In this document: positions 45,489 through 54,143 of the stretch, piece by piece
Position numbering within the stretch: the stretch's first letter is position 1
How the letters are laid out: every line of letters begins with the position of its first letter
Origin: Methylocaldum sp. 14B
GTDB lineage: Bacteria; Pseudomonadota; Gammaproteobacteria; Methylococcales; Methylococcaceae
Length of the DNA stretch: 64,000 bases
Reading direction: 5' to 3'
Assembly: GCF_002005105.1 (NCBI RefSeq)
Contig: NZ_MSCV01000037.1
Location: 1-64,000, forward strand
Translations under genes and position numbers: made by a program
Notes under the pieces: model-generated
Database searches by the model: none
Seen by the model: only the letters and a program-made list of their open reading frames with translations
What the model was told of the DNA's origin: nothing

Positions 45489-46451
45489 CTAACGCACTAC
45501 CGTCAGATAGGGCGAGACGGTCGTGACGCGGGCGCCGGCGATGTCCGCGAGGGCACGGACCACGGCGGCGGTGTCGTCGAGCTTGTAGTTGCCGGTGACG
45601 CGGGTCTCCGCAAGCCTCCCGCTGGCGATGACGATGACGCCGGGATGATAGCGGTCGATTTCATTCAATACGTACGCCAAGGATTGATCCTTAAAAATCA
45701 GCCGCTTGTTGAGCCAGGCGAAGGCGCGTCCTGGGTCGATGGTCTCCGGCGGCGTGACCGTTTCCTTTGAGATCGATACGCGCTGCCCCGCCGTTACCTT
45801 AACGCTTGCGCCTTTCTCGTTGCCGCAGGCGACGATGCCGCTGTCGACGGCGACCGAGGTTGTCTCCCCGGCCAGAACCGCGAACCGGGTGCCCACCACC
45901 CGCACGGTCGCGTTGCCGGTGCTGACGATGAAAGGCCGTGCGCTGTCGGGCCGGACCTCGAAATAGGCCTCGCCGGCCAGAAGGCGAACGCCGCGCCGAT
46001 CGTTGTTGAAATCGAGCACCAGGGTGGAATCGGTATTCAGGACGACGGTGGAACCGTCCGCCAGCGCGATGCGGCGCTGTTCGCCGGCTACCGTAGTGTA
46101 ATCGGCGCGCCAGCGGTCGATGAGCTCGGATGCAGCCGCAATCCAGCCGGCCAGCAGCAGGACGGAGGCGGCCGAGGCCCAACGGCGGGCCGTTCGCCGC
46201 CGGCTTCGGGCGACGACCGGCGGGACCGCGGCGGGAAATCTTGCCAGCGCCTCGGATAAAGCCGGGGAATTCCACAGCTTCTCCACGCGGGCGTAGGCCT
46301 CGGTATTTTCGGGCTTGGCTGCATGCCAGGCCAGGAAGGCTTCCCGCTCGGCCGCGCCGGTTTCGCTGTCCCGCAGCCGCGCGAACCATGTCAGCGCCTC
46401 GGCTAGCGGCGTGCCGGGCGCCTTGGGATCGTCGTCGCCGTTGGAAGTCAT
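45489..46451 (-). CDS. FecR-like anti-sigma regulator, module 2
   Basis: This 320-residue protein has an N-terminal cytoplasmic part (LAEALTWFARLRDSETGAAE, FLAWHAAKPENTEAYARVEK), a membrane segment near 92-112, and the FecR domain GEQRRIALADGSTVVLNTDS, RLLAGEAYFEVRPDSARPFI, VRVVGTRFAV. The C-terminal RLAETRVTGNYKLDD part is STN-like. It begins 74 bases after the sigma gene ends. The Shine-Dalgarno sequence is poor at 46451, and the frame continues upstream without similarity. Confidence 0.88.
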   Translation of the reverse strand: MTSNGDDDPKAPGTPLAEALTWFARLRDSETGAAEREAFLAWHAAKPENTEAYARVEKLWNSPALSEALARFPAAVPPVVARSRRRTARRWASAASVLLLAGWIAAASELIDRWRADYTTVAGEQRRIALADGSTVVLNTDSTLVLDFNNDRRGVRLLAGEAYFEVRPDSARPFIVSTGNATVRVVGTRFAVLAGETTSVAVDSGIVACGNEKGASVKVTAGQRVSISKETVTPPETIDPGRAFAWLNKRLIFKDQSLAYVLNEIDRYHPGVIVIASGRLAETRVTGNYKLDDTAAVVRALADIAGARVTTVSPYLTVVR

Positions 46452-46525
46452 GAAGAGGATAGGGTCCGCGTGAAATGGAGGCGTTATAGGATAAGACGTT
46501 CGAGGCGTGCCGGAACACACTGGCG

Positions 46526-47047
46526 TCAGAAGATATCGTCTCCCAAAACGGATACGAGATGAGCCAGCGCCGCATGGACATTTTTTTCCACGGCGCTGCG
46601 GGACAGGCCGATATGGCTGGCTATGCGTTCGTAAGGCCAGTGATGGAGCTTGTGCAGTATCAGAATTTGCCGCCGACGCTCGGATAGGCCAGCCAAGGCT
46701 TCGAACAGCCTTTCGACATCCTGCTGCGTTGCGGCATGCTGCTCCGGTGTCGGAGCCGAAGCCGGAATTTCGGCAACGATCTCCGGATCGGCTTCCGGAC
46801 AATCCGTCCGGCTGCGGACCTTCGCCTTGCGCAAATGATCGAGAGCCAGATTGCGCGCGGTTTGGTAAAGAAAGGCTTTCAGGTAGGTGACGTGTTGGCT
46901 CTCCGCCGCGCCCATCACGCGCACATAAGCTTCCTGTGCCAGATCCTCGGCAGTCTGCCGGCAGCCCACCATACGGAACAGAGTGTGAACGAGCGTTTCC
47001 CGGTGATCCAGGAACAAATCGCTGACGCAGGCGGAAGAATGGTCCAT
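46526..47047 (-). CDS. ECF sigma factor, FecI-like, module 2
   Basis: This 173-residue sigma factor has region 2 (LFLDHRETLVHTLFRMVGC, AEDLAQEAYVRVMGA, LKAFLYQTARNLALDHLRK) and region 4 (ALAGLSERRRQILILHKLHH, YERIASHIGLSRSAVEKNVH). The linker is acidic and Pro-rich (ASAPTPEQ). It should control the receptor and PepSY genes downstream, and itself be held by the FecR protein of the same module. Confidence 0.9.
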   Translation of the reverse strand: MDHSSACVSDLFLDHRETLVHTLFRMVGCRQTAEDLAQEAYVRVMGAAESQHVTYLKAFLYQTARNLALDHLRKAKVRSRTDCPEADPEIVAEIPASAPTPEQHAATQQDVERLFEALAGLSERRRQILILHKLHHWPYERIASHIGLSRSAVEKNVHAALAHLVSVLGDDIF

Positions 47048-47277
47048 TGACGGCGGACGGGGTTACGGCTGGTTTTTGTTATTTCGGACTTGAGCGAGGC
47101 CACTTTCTCGTGGTGGCAAAGAGCTCAAGCAATACAAATGCCATGGGAAGCGGGCCGGAAACCTTGCGGTTGGGCGATACATGAACCGGATTGCTGTGTG
47201 AATTGCCGCACCTGGTGTGGCATAGCTCGGGTAGCCGGCTTGGCGGGCAAGATAAGACGCGAATTTTGAAATGATCT

Positions 47278-47385
47278 CTACTGCCACGAGACGTCGAGAA
47301 ACGCCTTACCCTGATCTACGATCTTTGCCTGCCGCTCCTTCAACCAGCGGATTAAACCGAACACGAGCACCGCCGACAGGGTCAG
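47278..47385 (-). pseudogene. 3' remnant of a PepSY transmembrane gene
   Basis: About 35 codons ending in TAG read LTLSAVLVFGLIRWLKERQA followed by a short polar tail. This matches the last membrane helix and the R-W-L-x-x-R pattern that ends the three PepSY proteins in this window. Upstream the frame is closed by stops and hairpins, so only the tail of a former gene remains. It may be the lost PepSY gene of module 3. Confidence 0.5.
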
Positions 47386-47436
47386 ACAGTATTAGAGTCG
47401 AACGTCTGCTGTAATCGGCGTCGGGTTTATTAATCA

Positions 47437-47575
47437 GGCCCGTAAATACCCTCCTGGTATTTCGGGCCGCCGCCCAGGCCCGGTACACGCCCGGCCTGGG
47501 CTCACGCGGCTTGTCGCCGCGCCGGGGCATCCCTGCCCCGGATTAACCCGGCCTATATTTATAGGCCGGGTTAAT
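47437..47575. repeat. five consecutive hairpins
   Basis: Five inverted repeats stand head to tail: GGCCCG-t-AAATACC with GGTATTTCGGGCC (47437-47468, 13 bp); GCCCAGGCC with GGCCTGGGC (47472-47501); CGCGGC with GCCGCG (47505-47521); CCGGGGCA with TGCCCCGG (47522-47541); and a 16-bp perfect arm pair starting ATTAACCCGGCC (47542-47575). Spacers between hairpins are nought to four bases. The DNA is non-coding and lies upstream of the SmbP-like gene. Confidence 0.8.
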
Positions 47576-47745
47576 AAAAGGGCTTTGTCCCGGACGACAT
47601 ACCCGGTTTCTCGTGTCCCGGTTTCGATACTAATGTCACTCTTTCGTGCGGCATTATGATTCTGTTAGGCTTAGCGTGCCCTGTGTTGTTTACGGCATGG
47701 GGTAGGACATGTCGATTCCGATGAATAGCACCTAAGGAGGCAAAA

Positions 47746-48081
47746 ATGAAGACGAAGATCATTCCATTGATGGGCGCGTTGGTTTTGACTGCGAGCGGGA
47801 TGGCTTACGCCTGGGACGCGCATACGGACCAGGCCATCGAGCACGCGGCGCAGGCCCTGGCCCACGGCCAGGATAATCATGCGCCACAGGCGACCCAGCA
47901 TGCCGAAGAAGCGCTCACCCATGCCAAGGCCGCCGAGAAGTATCACGATGAAGCGACTAAGCACGTGAAAGAGGCGATCAACCACCTCAATCAGGCGGTC
48001 GAGCACGGTAAGATGGGACACGCCGATATCGCCGCCCAGCATTCCGACGAAGCGTTGAAGCACCTAAAAATGGCAAGATAA
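47746..48081 (+). CDS. smbP: SmbP-like small metal-binding protein
   Basis: This 111-residue periplasmic protein has a signal peptide ending AYA, then a repeated helical pattern rich in His, Ala, Glu and Lys (HAAQALAHGQDNHAPQATQH, HAKAAEKYHDEATKHVKEA). It has 13 histidines and no cysteine. It resembles SmbP of Nitrosomonas europaea, a four-helix protein that binds copper and other divalent metals. AAGGAGG before the ATG is an excellent ribosome-binding site, and a terminator follows, so it is a single-gene unit. Copper storage or buffering would suit a methanotroph. Confidence 0.82.
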   Translation: MKTKIIPLMGALVLTASGMAYAWDAHTDQAIEHAAQALAHGQDNHAPQATQHAEEALTHAKAAEKYHDEATKHVKEAINHLNQAVEHGKMGHADIAAQHSDEALKHLKMAR

Positions 48082-48099
48082 GAACTTTCGCTTCAATGC

Positions 48100-48136
48100 A
48101 AGCGGGCAGGTGCGCATTCTCTGTCCGCTTTTTTTG
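48100..48136 (+). terminator. rho-independent terminator of the SmbP-like gene
   Basis: AGCGGGCAG pairs with CTGTCCGCT (one G-T pair) across an 11-base loop, followed by TTTTTTTG. It ends the SmbP-like transcript 20 bases after the stop codon. Confidence 0.85.
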
Positions 48137-48738
48137 TCCCTACACCTTCAAAAGCGGCATTTGGCGAGAACGGCGAGCGCCGCTCGACCTTTACCTCAGA
48201 ACAGCCCTCTCCTGAGGGGGTTACGCTCGAAGACTCATAGCAAACTGGAAAGCGTTCCAGCCGTTCCCCTTGCGCATCATGGATCGGTTCTCTCGAATTG
48301 CGTGTGTTCCCGCACAACTGGGTGACAGCCCTCAATTCCTTCCCGAAGAACAGGGCGACCAAGCCACACGATGCTTGGCCAGCAAGGCTTCCGGCGTTTG
48401 GCACCGATTTTGTAATCAATTTTGGTGCATAACCTCAACTTGTACTGTGGCGGATGATTGAACGAGTGCCAGGTATTCCCCGGCATCGCTCTCCCATCCG
48501 CCGTTTTTTTGCATGGGTTGGGTATGCCCGAGTTCGAATCGGGAGCCGACGACTCGCGAATCGAGCCGATTCCATCGCGACTGATGCAAATTGAGCTCTC
48601 CTCGAAAGGGGGGGGTGCGAGCGGAACGATGAGAGAAAGACGCTTTGCCGTTGCTCTTGCGCCGTTGCAGCGCTTCCGGCAGGGAAGGAATCAAAATGCA
48701 TCCGTCCTGGCTGTTCAATCAATACTAAAGGAGACCTT
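48137..48738. other. intergenic, no gene recognised
   Basis: About 600 bases lie between the SmbP-like gene and the cytochrome gene. The short frames on both strands (for example 48270-48461, 48416-48718) overlap one another and show no conserved pattern. The cytochrome promoter presumably lies toward 48650-48725. Confidence 0.4.
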
Positions 48739-49146
48739 ATGCAAAGAATCGATACGCTATTCGCTCTGAGGAGACTGGCCGCAGCCGGTGCGCTTGTGCT
48801 TGCCGCTTCGGTCTGCTCGATCGCTCATGCGGAAGCGCCTTATAAAGTCGAAGGAAAAGCGGTGGACAAAGCGACTTTCAATGGGTGGAAACTCTACAAG
48901 CGCCAACGCTGCGAGACTTGCCATGGACCGACCGCGGAAGGAGGGGCCGCTTTTCCCAATCTGGTGACCGGCTTGAAGAACATGAGCGCGGACGATTTTA
49001 AAGCGACCGTGCTCAACGGGCGCAACAACATGCCGGCCTTTAGCGGCAACAAGGCGGTGGTCGACGGAATCGACGGCCTGTACGCTTACCTGAAGGGGCG
49101 CTCGGATGGGGCGATCCCTGTCGGCGAACTACAGGAAATGCCGTAG
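48739..49146 (+). CDS. mono-heme cytochrome c
   Basis: This 135-residue periplasmic electron carrier has a signal peptide ending IAHAEAP, the heme site CETCH near residue 55, and the distal-side region GRNNMPAFSG with the likely Met ligand. The C-terminal IDGLYAYLKGRSDGAIP resembles cytochromes of the cL/XoxG group that take electrons from PQQ-dependent alcohol dehydrogenases. That assignment is inference, and no dehydrogenase gene is in the window. AAGGAG before the ATG supports the start. Confidence 0.82.
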   Translation: MQRIDTLFALRRLAAAGALVLAASVCSIAHAEAPYKVEGKAVDKATFNGWKLYKRQRCETCHGPTAEGGAAFPNLVTGLKNMSADDFKATVLNGRNNMPAFSGNKAVVDGIDGLYAYLKGRSDGAIPVGELQEMP

Positions 49147-49248
49147 GCTGAAAACCGCCACGAGGCCGGGGAGCCCGATGGCAGACCGGCCTCGATCCGT
49201 CCGGCCGCGTTCGCCGTCGAGACAACACCGCTGCCGTTCATGGATTCG

Positions 49249-50472
49249 TTACTCCCCGAGATCTTCGGCATTCGCCGTCAGGGCGGCCACCGGTGTTCCG
49301 ACGAGTCTCACCCGCTGCTGCGCCACATCGGTCCAGGCTGCGTAAATCTCATCGCCCGCCTGCGCCAGGCTGATATGGCGGCTCGGCCAACGCGGGAATC
49401 CTCCGCGGTACAGGCTTGTACGGCCCAACAGGGTGCCGTCTGGCCGCAGCCGGGCCATCCACAGTTCTTCGTCTGGACCCGCCCGTCCCCGCCAAGCCGC
49501 GATAGCCGAACCATCCTCCAAAAGCAGCGTGTCGACGTAGCCGTTCGCATCGGCGCCAAGCTCGACGGGTTCGCCGAAATGCGCGCCCTGGTTGGCTGAA
49601 AACGCCGCTTTTACCCGCCCCACGCCGTCCGCTGCGGTGAACCAGGCGACCACCGTCCGTCCATCTTGCGAAGCCACGGCGGGGCCGTTGCTCGGACAAC
49701 CCTCGATGGCCCACCGGTCGGCATGCACGATTCCATTCGAACGGATGCCGCCCGAGCTCCAGCGAATTAGGGCGATATCCCGGAGCTCGCCTGCGAGATG
49801 ATCACGGTAAGTCGTCGATAGCGTGTTCCCATCGGTTACCGTCCGGGTCTCGCAACAGGAGCAGACGTCGGGATCGAGCGTCGTTTCGGCGCTCGCGCGT
49901 CCGTCGGCGCCGATCAGCGTGGCCATAAGGCGATAACGATCCGGATGCCGCCGGTCGGTCCACACCAGCGCGAATCCACCATTTTCCAGGGGAGCGGCGG
50001 ACATTTGGGCATCGTAGATGCGAGCGGCGGCGGGGTAGGGGCGTTGCGGTTTGCTCCACTGGCGCCCGCCGTCCTTGGATATCGAGACATGAATGTCGGC
50101 CGCGTAGCGATCCTTGGCCCGGTCCTGATAGGTCATCCATACCGCGGCCAATGCGCCACCCTTCAGTCCGACCACGAGCGGCGGCGCGGCGAACTTGTAG
50201 CAGCCCGCGACGACCGTATGCGGCGCGGCCCAGATTCCGCGCTCGCGAACGGCGAAACGGAAGCGACTCGACTGTTCGTCGCCTTCCACCCAGCTCAACA
50301 AAAGCCGCTCTCGGTCGAGTTGAGTCAGATGGTGTTGGCGGCTGCCCTGCGCCGCTGGAGTATCGATTTCGCGCACGAGCGTTTCCGACCCCATCGAGGG
50401 GGCTACGGCAAAAGAAGCCAGCCACAACACCCCCGCAAAAAAACGTGAAAAGAACGAATGCTTCGTTTTCAT
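49249..50472 (-). CDS. exported BNR/sialidase-like beta-propeller protein
   Basis: This 407-residue protein has a signal peptide (FAGVLWLASFAVAPSMGSE) and repeated propeller blades with Asp-box-like pieces (HVSISKDGGRQWSKP, KAAFSANQGAHFGEPVELG). A cysteine-rich turn DVCSCCETRTV lies in the middle. It resembles bacterial proteins annotated as exo-alpha-sialidase, but catalytic Arg triad residues cannot be confirmed by eye. AAGGA before the ATG at 50472 supports the start. It lies between the cytochrome gene and the receptor of module 3, and faces the cytochrome gene. Confidence 0.75.
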   Translation of the reverse strand: MKTKHSFFSRFFAGVLWLASFAVAPSMGSETLVREIDTPAAQGSRQHHLTQLDRERLLLSWVEGDEQSSRFRFAVRERGIWAAPHTVVAGCYKFAAPPLVVGLKGGALAAVWMTYQDRAKDRYAADIHVSISKDGGRQWSKPQRPYPAAARIYDAQMSAAPLENGGFALVWTDRRHPDRYRLMATLIGADGRASAETTLDPDVCSCCETRTVTDGNTLSTTYRDHLAGELRDIALIRWSSGGIRSNGIVHADRWAIEGCPSNGPAVASQDGRTVVAWFTAADGVGRVKAAFSANQGAHFGEPVELGADANGYVDTLLLEDGSAIAAWRGRAGPDEELWMARLRPDGTLLGRTSLYRGGFPRWPSRHISLAQAGDEIYAAWTDVAQQRVRLVGTPVAALTANAEDLGE

Positions 50473-50820
50473 GGTGACTTCCTTGAGTCTTGCGCTAATT
50501 CGTCCGGCCATGGCTTACATGGCACACTCGGAACTTGGGCATGCTGCAACGGTTCGGCCGGAGTTGGAGGAGGTGGAATATCTTTTCGAAGCCATATCCT
50601 GCTCGATTCCACGTGTGGGGAATAAAGACAAGTCGCTGAAAACCGGACAAATCCACAGAGTGGTCGCGGCCACCCTTTCCCCTGAGCACTCCCAAGCGCT
50701 CGGAAAGGCTGACCGCTAGTCGGCACAAAAATAGAAACAAACTTCGCGCCAGATATTATCTCATCGTTATTTCAATGGCTTAGGGAAGGACTGGGTTTTA
50801 GAAGGGCGGGCCATTAACGC

Positions 50821-50873
50821 ATTTGCCGCACTGCGCCGAGTGAAATGCCGCACGGTCCATGCGACAAAATGTC
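50821..50873 (+). promoter_or_regulatory. two inverted-repeat operator-like sites, copy 1
   Basis: Site 1 is TGCCGCA-C-TGCGCCG, and site 2 is TGCCGCA-N7-TGCGACA. The 53-base block is almost identical to 61027-61079, just before the promoter in both copies. The half-site TGCCGCA/TGTCGCA suggests one dimeric regulator. Confidence 0.55.
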
Positions 50874-50876
50874 CTA

Positions 50877-50905
50877 TTGGATCAATGAGTTAGGCGGCGT
50901 ACGAT
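50877..50905 (+). promoter_or_regulatory. sigma-70-like promoter of small RNA, copy 1
   Basis: TTGGAT (50877-50882), 17-base spacer, TACGAT (50900-50905). The same arrangement occurs in copy 2 with TTGAAT and TAGGAT, although the spacer sequence differs, which supports function. Confidence 0.6.
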
Positions 50906-50911
50906 AATCCC

Positions 50912-51012
50912 ATCTCGTAGCAGTCATTGGTTTTCCTCCGGGACCCAACCGTACGAGTGCGTGAGATCTCCTCATTCGATCGGGATGCCGTTCAGTCGAC
51001 ATCCCGTTTTTT
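50912..51012 (+). ncRNA. putative small RNA, copy 1
   Basis: A transcript of about 100 nt is predicted from the promoter to the terminator. CTCGTA (50914-50919) pairs with TACGAG (50952-50957); inside, TTGG pairs with CCAA and exposes TCCTCC (50934-50939), an anti-Shine-Dalgarno sequence. A second TCTCCTC (50967-50973) lies between the stem-loop and the terminator. Copy 2 keeps the stem and loop motif while the inner sequence varies. This is the design of trans-acting small RNAs that block translation starts. No known family is identified by eye. Confidence 0.6.
50982..51012 (+). terminator. rho-independent terminator of small RNA, copy 1
   Basis: GGGATGCCG pairs with CGACATCCC (one mismatch) around a TTCAGT loop, followed by a T-run. 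In copy 2 the stem is perfect. Confidence 0.8.
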
Positions 51013-51259
51013 ATTCCCTGCCATAACCCGAGTCACGACACTCCGATTGCAGCACTCGTAGCAGGGCGCAAATTCCTTATCCCGCAAGCAACGGACATAC
51101 GGGCTATTTCATGATCATAGCCGCGAAAGATCGGCTTGCCTGTCGCGCTACAATCTCCGGGGTCGGGATCGTCCGGCCGTTCCTAACGGGCAGAGGAAGC
51201 GGCTGCCGAACGGTCCGTCGACATCTGTCTGAGTCTCGGCGGAAAAAGAAAGATCTGCT

Positions 51260-53716
51260 TCAAAACTCCACCCGCACCGAGCCCAGCACCGTAAACGGCG
51301 AGGCAGGTACGACCGCGAGCCTGGGCGCGACATTCACGAACGGATCGGTCGACTCGTAATAGGCTTTGTCGAGCAGGTTGCGCAGGTTCAGTTGCGCGGT
51401 CACGCGGGACGGGCCCATGGTCCAGCGGTAAGCGGCGGCGGCGTCGAGCCGCACATAGCCTGGCATCTTGAACGTGTTCTCGTTGTCTCCGTCGCGCTGA
51501 CCGGCCGCGAACACCCCGACCCCCAGTGAAAATCCGTTGGACGCATCGAATCCGTTGATGTCGTATTTGAGCCACAGGCTTCCGGAGTTGTAGGGCACAT
51601 TCGGCATGCGATTGCCCTGGTTGTCCGAGTTATCCTTGGTGATCTCGGCGTCCGTGTAGGCGTAGTTGCCGATCAGGCTGACGTAATCCGTGATCCTTCC
51701 GGAAATGTCCAGTTCCATGCCTTTGCTCCGCGCCTCGCCGATGGTGTCGCTATCGGTTGGGTCGGCCGTACTGAGGTCGGGGGTGAGAATGTTCTTCTTG
51801 TTGATGTTGTAGAAGGCAAGAGTCGCGGTCATCCGGCCGTCGAAGAATTCGGTCTTGACGCCGGCTTCGTACTGCTCGCCGGTTTCCGGCGTTACATTCC
51901 CGAAGCCCGGTATATTGTTGTTCGATCCGAACGATTCCGCCCAGTTGCCGTAGATGCTCAACCAGGACCAAGGCTGGTAGAGAATGCCCACCCGCGGGCT
52001 GAACTCGTCATCCTTTCGGTTCCGTCGGGCGTCGTCCGCCGCGGAATAGGAAGTGTCCGAATAGCCGCGTCCGATCGTCGCCCAATCGTAGCGACCACCG
52101 CCCATAATGTGGAGTTTTTCCCAGAGCACGATGTGGTCCTGAAAGTAGACGCCGAACCATTGTTCCTCGGCGCGAGAGTAGAGCGGGAACGCCAGGCGGT
52201 CCTTGTCGAACAGGGCGGCGTCTATGTTGTAGCTGGGGTTGAAAATATCGATGGCGAGCGCCGGATCGCCCGCAAAATAGTCGCCGCGAGCATGATACTT
52301 TTCCGAGTTCTGGTAATAATCGAAGCCTACCAGGACTTCATGTTCGGTGTCCCACAGGTCCAGTTTTCCGGTGAGATCCAGGTTGGTGGCGTAGACGTCC
52401 TGGTCCGACCGCTGGTGAAACAGGTTGCGGTCCAGCGTGCGGTTGTCGCTGCGCAGGGCCGAAGCGTCGAACTGGGGCGAAGGCGTGATGTCCAGATTGT
52501 CGGCATGGTAATACCGCGCCAGAAAACGGTTGCGCAAGGTCCAGTCATCGTTGAAGCGGTGGGTGAGATTGAAACCGACGTAGACGTTGGAGATGTTGTC
52601 GACGGGATCGTCCGGGTCGTCCAGCGCTCGGCGAATCGGAATGGGTGCCGGGCGTTTCCCGATGACGGGGATGCCGTAGTCGATTTCCCGATCCTCGTTG
52701 AAACCTTCCACCTCGATCGAGATTTCGGTGGCGTCGCTGATCCGCCAGGTCAGGCTCGGGTTGACCTGAATCCGATTCATGGTGTGGAACTCCCGAAACG
52801 AGTCGCTGTCCTGATAAGCGCCGGTAAAACGGTAGAGCAGCGCTCCATCCTGGGTCACCGGCCCGGTTGCGTCCCAGAGGGTGCGGTAAAAATCGAAGTT
52901 GCCGAACTGCTGCTCCAGAGAATAATAAGCCTGGTCCAACGGCTTCTTGGTGGTCAGGTTGATCAGGCCGCCCGGCTGAATGCGGCCATAGAGCACCCCG
53001 GCGGGGCCTTTCAGTACTTCCAGGGACTGCAGGTTGGCGGTATCGAAGCTGGTGAAGCCCACCCTCAGTCCGTTCCGGTATTGGTTGAAGTCCTGAAAAC
53101 CGCGGATGATGAAGCCGTTGAATACGCCCAAGGAAGGTTGCGGGCGCACGCTGCTCACGTTTTCGAGCGCTTCCTTTAAATCGGGGGTTTTCTGATCGTC
53201 CATCACCGCTCGCGGGACCGCCTGCACCGACACGGGTGTATCCATGATCGGCGTATCGGTCTTGGTGGCGGTGGAGGTGCGGGTTACGGTATAGCTTTGG
53301 CCGTCCTCCTCGGTCACCACCTCGCCTTTCACCATGATCGGGGACAGTTGCACTTCTTGCCTATCGACCGCGGGCGCGGGCTTTTCGGCTCGGGCGAGGG
53401 TGACCGTGCCGCCGGGCGTCACGCTGTAGGTCAGCGGCGTGCCGGCCAACAGCCGGTCCAGCGCTATTTCGGGCGGGTACTCGCCTTTGAGTCCTCCCGT
53501 TTTCAAGCCTTCCGTCATTTCGCTACCGTACAGAAGCTGCCGTCCGCTCTGTTTGCCGAATGCGAGCAAGGCGCTGTTCAAAGGCTGCGGAGGAATGTCG
53601 AAACGGGTGTTTTCCGCGGCACCGGCGGTGAAGGCGGACAGTAAGGGCAGGCCGAACACCAGCACGCGGCATTGGTTGCGGGGCCGATCGTTCCTGAGTC
53701 GGGACGGCTGGGACAT
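51260..53716 (-). CDS. TonB-dependent siderophore receptor with STN domain, module 3
   Basis: This 818-residue receptor has a signal peptide (VLVFGLPLLSAFTAGA), an STN domain (about 40-110: FDIPPQPLNSALLAFGKQSG, GEYPPEIALDRLLAGTPLTY), a plug (TDTPIMDTPVSVQAVPRAVM, LKEALENVSSVRPQPSLGVF, SLEVLKGPAGVLYGRIQPGG) and a barrel ending GSVRVEF. AGGAGA eight bases before the ATG at 53716 fixes the start. It is the closest relative of the module 2 receptor in the window. No PepSY gene follows, unlike in modules 1 and 2. Confidence 0.93.
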   Translation of the reverse strand: MSQPSRLRNDRPRNQCRVLVFGLPLLSAFTAGAAENTRFDIPPQPLNSALLAFGKQSGRQLLYGSEMTEGLKTGGLKGEYPPEIALDRLLAGTPLTYSVTPGGTVTLARAEKPAPAVDRQEVQLSPIMVKGEVVTEEDGQSYTVTRTSTATKTDTPIMDTPVSVQAVPRAVMDDQKTPDLKEALENVSSVRPQPSLGVFNGFIIRGFQDFNQYRNGLRVGFTSFDTANLQSLEVLKGPAGVLYGRIQPGGLINLTTKKPLDQAYYSLEQQFGNFDFYRTLWDATGPVTQDGALLYRFTGAYQDSDSFREFHTMNRIQVNPSLTWRISDATEISIEVEGFNEDREIDYGIPVIGKRPAPIPIRRALDDPDDPVDNISNVYVGFNLTHRFNDDWTLRNRFLARYYHADNLDITPSPQFDASALRSDNRTLDRNLFHQRSDQDVYATNLDLTGKLDLWDTEHEVLVGFDYYQNSEKYHARGDYFAGDPALAIDIFNPSYNIDAALFDKDRLAFPLYSRAEEQWFGVYFQDHIVLWEKLHIMGGGRYDWATIGRGYSDTSYSAADDARRNRKDDEFSPRVGILYQPWSWLSIYGNWAESFGSNNNIPGFGNVTPETGEQYEAGVKTEFFDGRMTATLAFYNINKKNILTPDLSTADPTDSDTIGEARSKGMELDISGRITDYVSLIGNYAYTDAEITKDNSDNQGNRMPNVPYNSGSLWLKYDINGFDASNGFSLGVGVFAAGQRDGDNENTFKMPGYVRLDAAAAYRWTMGPSRVTAQLNLRNLLDKAYYESTDPFVNVAPRLAVVPASPFTVLGSVRVEF

Positions 53717-53931
53717 GCGGTTTTTCTCCTGATCTTCTTGCTTTTTTTCGGTGGGCAAAATAGTCGGCCCACGAGAGCTATGACGGAGTCGGAGAAAAAA
53801 ACCACATGGCGTAACCGACGGCGGATTTTACGCTGGGTCCCAAACTCCGGTTCAGGACCCATGTCGAGAAGTTCCGGCTTCCCGATTTGGAACCCAGAGC
53901 ATTTTCATACCTACTGTACGGGCACTCGCGC

Positions 53932-54005
53932 GTAGGTTGCGAATCCCTTCGCGACACGACGCCGCTTGGCCGAGCGCCTTCGTCGGCAAGGGGTTGCCGA
54001 CCTAC
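53932..54005. repeat. pair of GTAGGTYG palindromic units
   Basis: Left unit GTAGGTTGCGAATCCC with complementary half (53932-53955) and right unit GTCGGCAAGGGG ending GCCGACCTAC (53982-54005). The outer ends are inverted copies of each other, as in a small non-autonomous element. Confidence 0.75.
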
Positions 54006-54143
54006 AACTTCTAAAGCTCATGCGCGGCGCGGAACCGTCGCAAACCGAAAATCTCATGGCGCCCGATGGACGCGACAGGTAGGACGGTCGCGCGGGAATA
54101 CCTCTCGGGGTGAAATTATAAAATTCAGTCTAACGTCCTTGCC

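Larger units (their letters stand above)
50661..51013 (+). repeat. 355-bp duplicated segment, copy 1
   Basis: Matches 60867-61221 in the same orientation. Conserved parts in order: a long hairpin (50666-50716), two inverted-repeat operators (50821-50873), a promoter (50877-50905), an RNA of about 100 nt, and a terminator. The spacer 50720-50810 has diverged. Both copies sit between divergent or convergent genes of the iron-uptake region. Confidence 0.8.

Noticed and set aside
50745-50775. Fur-box-like sequence (GATATTATCTCATCGTTATTT)
   Set aside because: Too few matches to the consensus, and the sequence is not conserved in the second copy of the duplicated segment.
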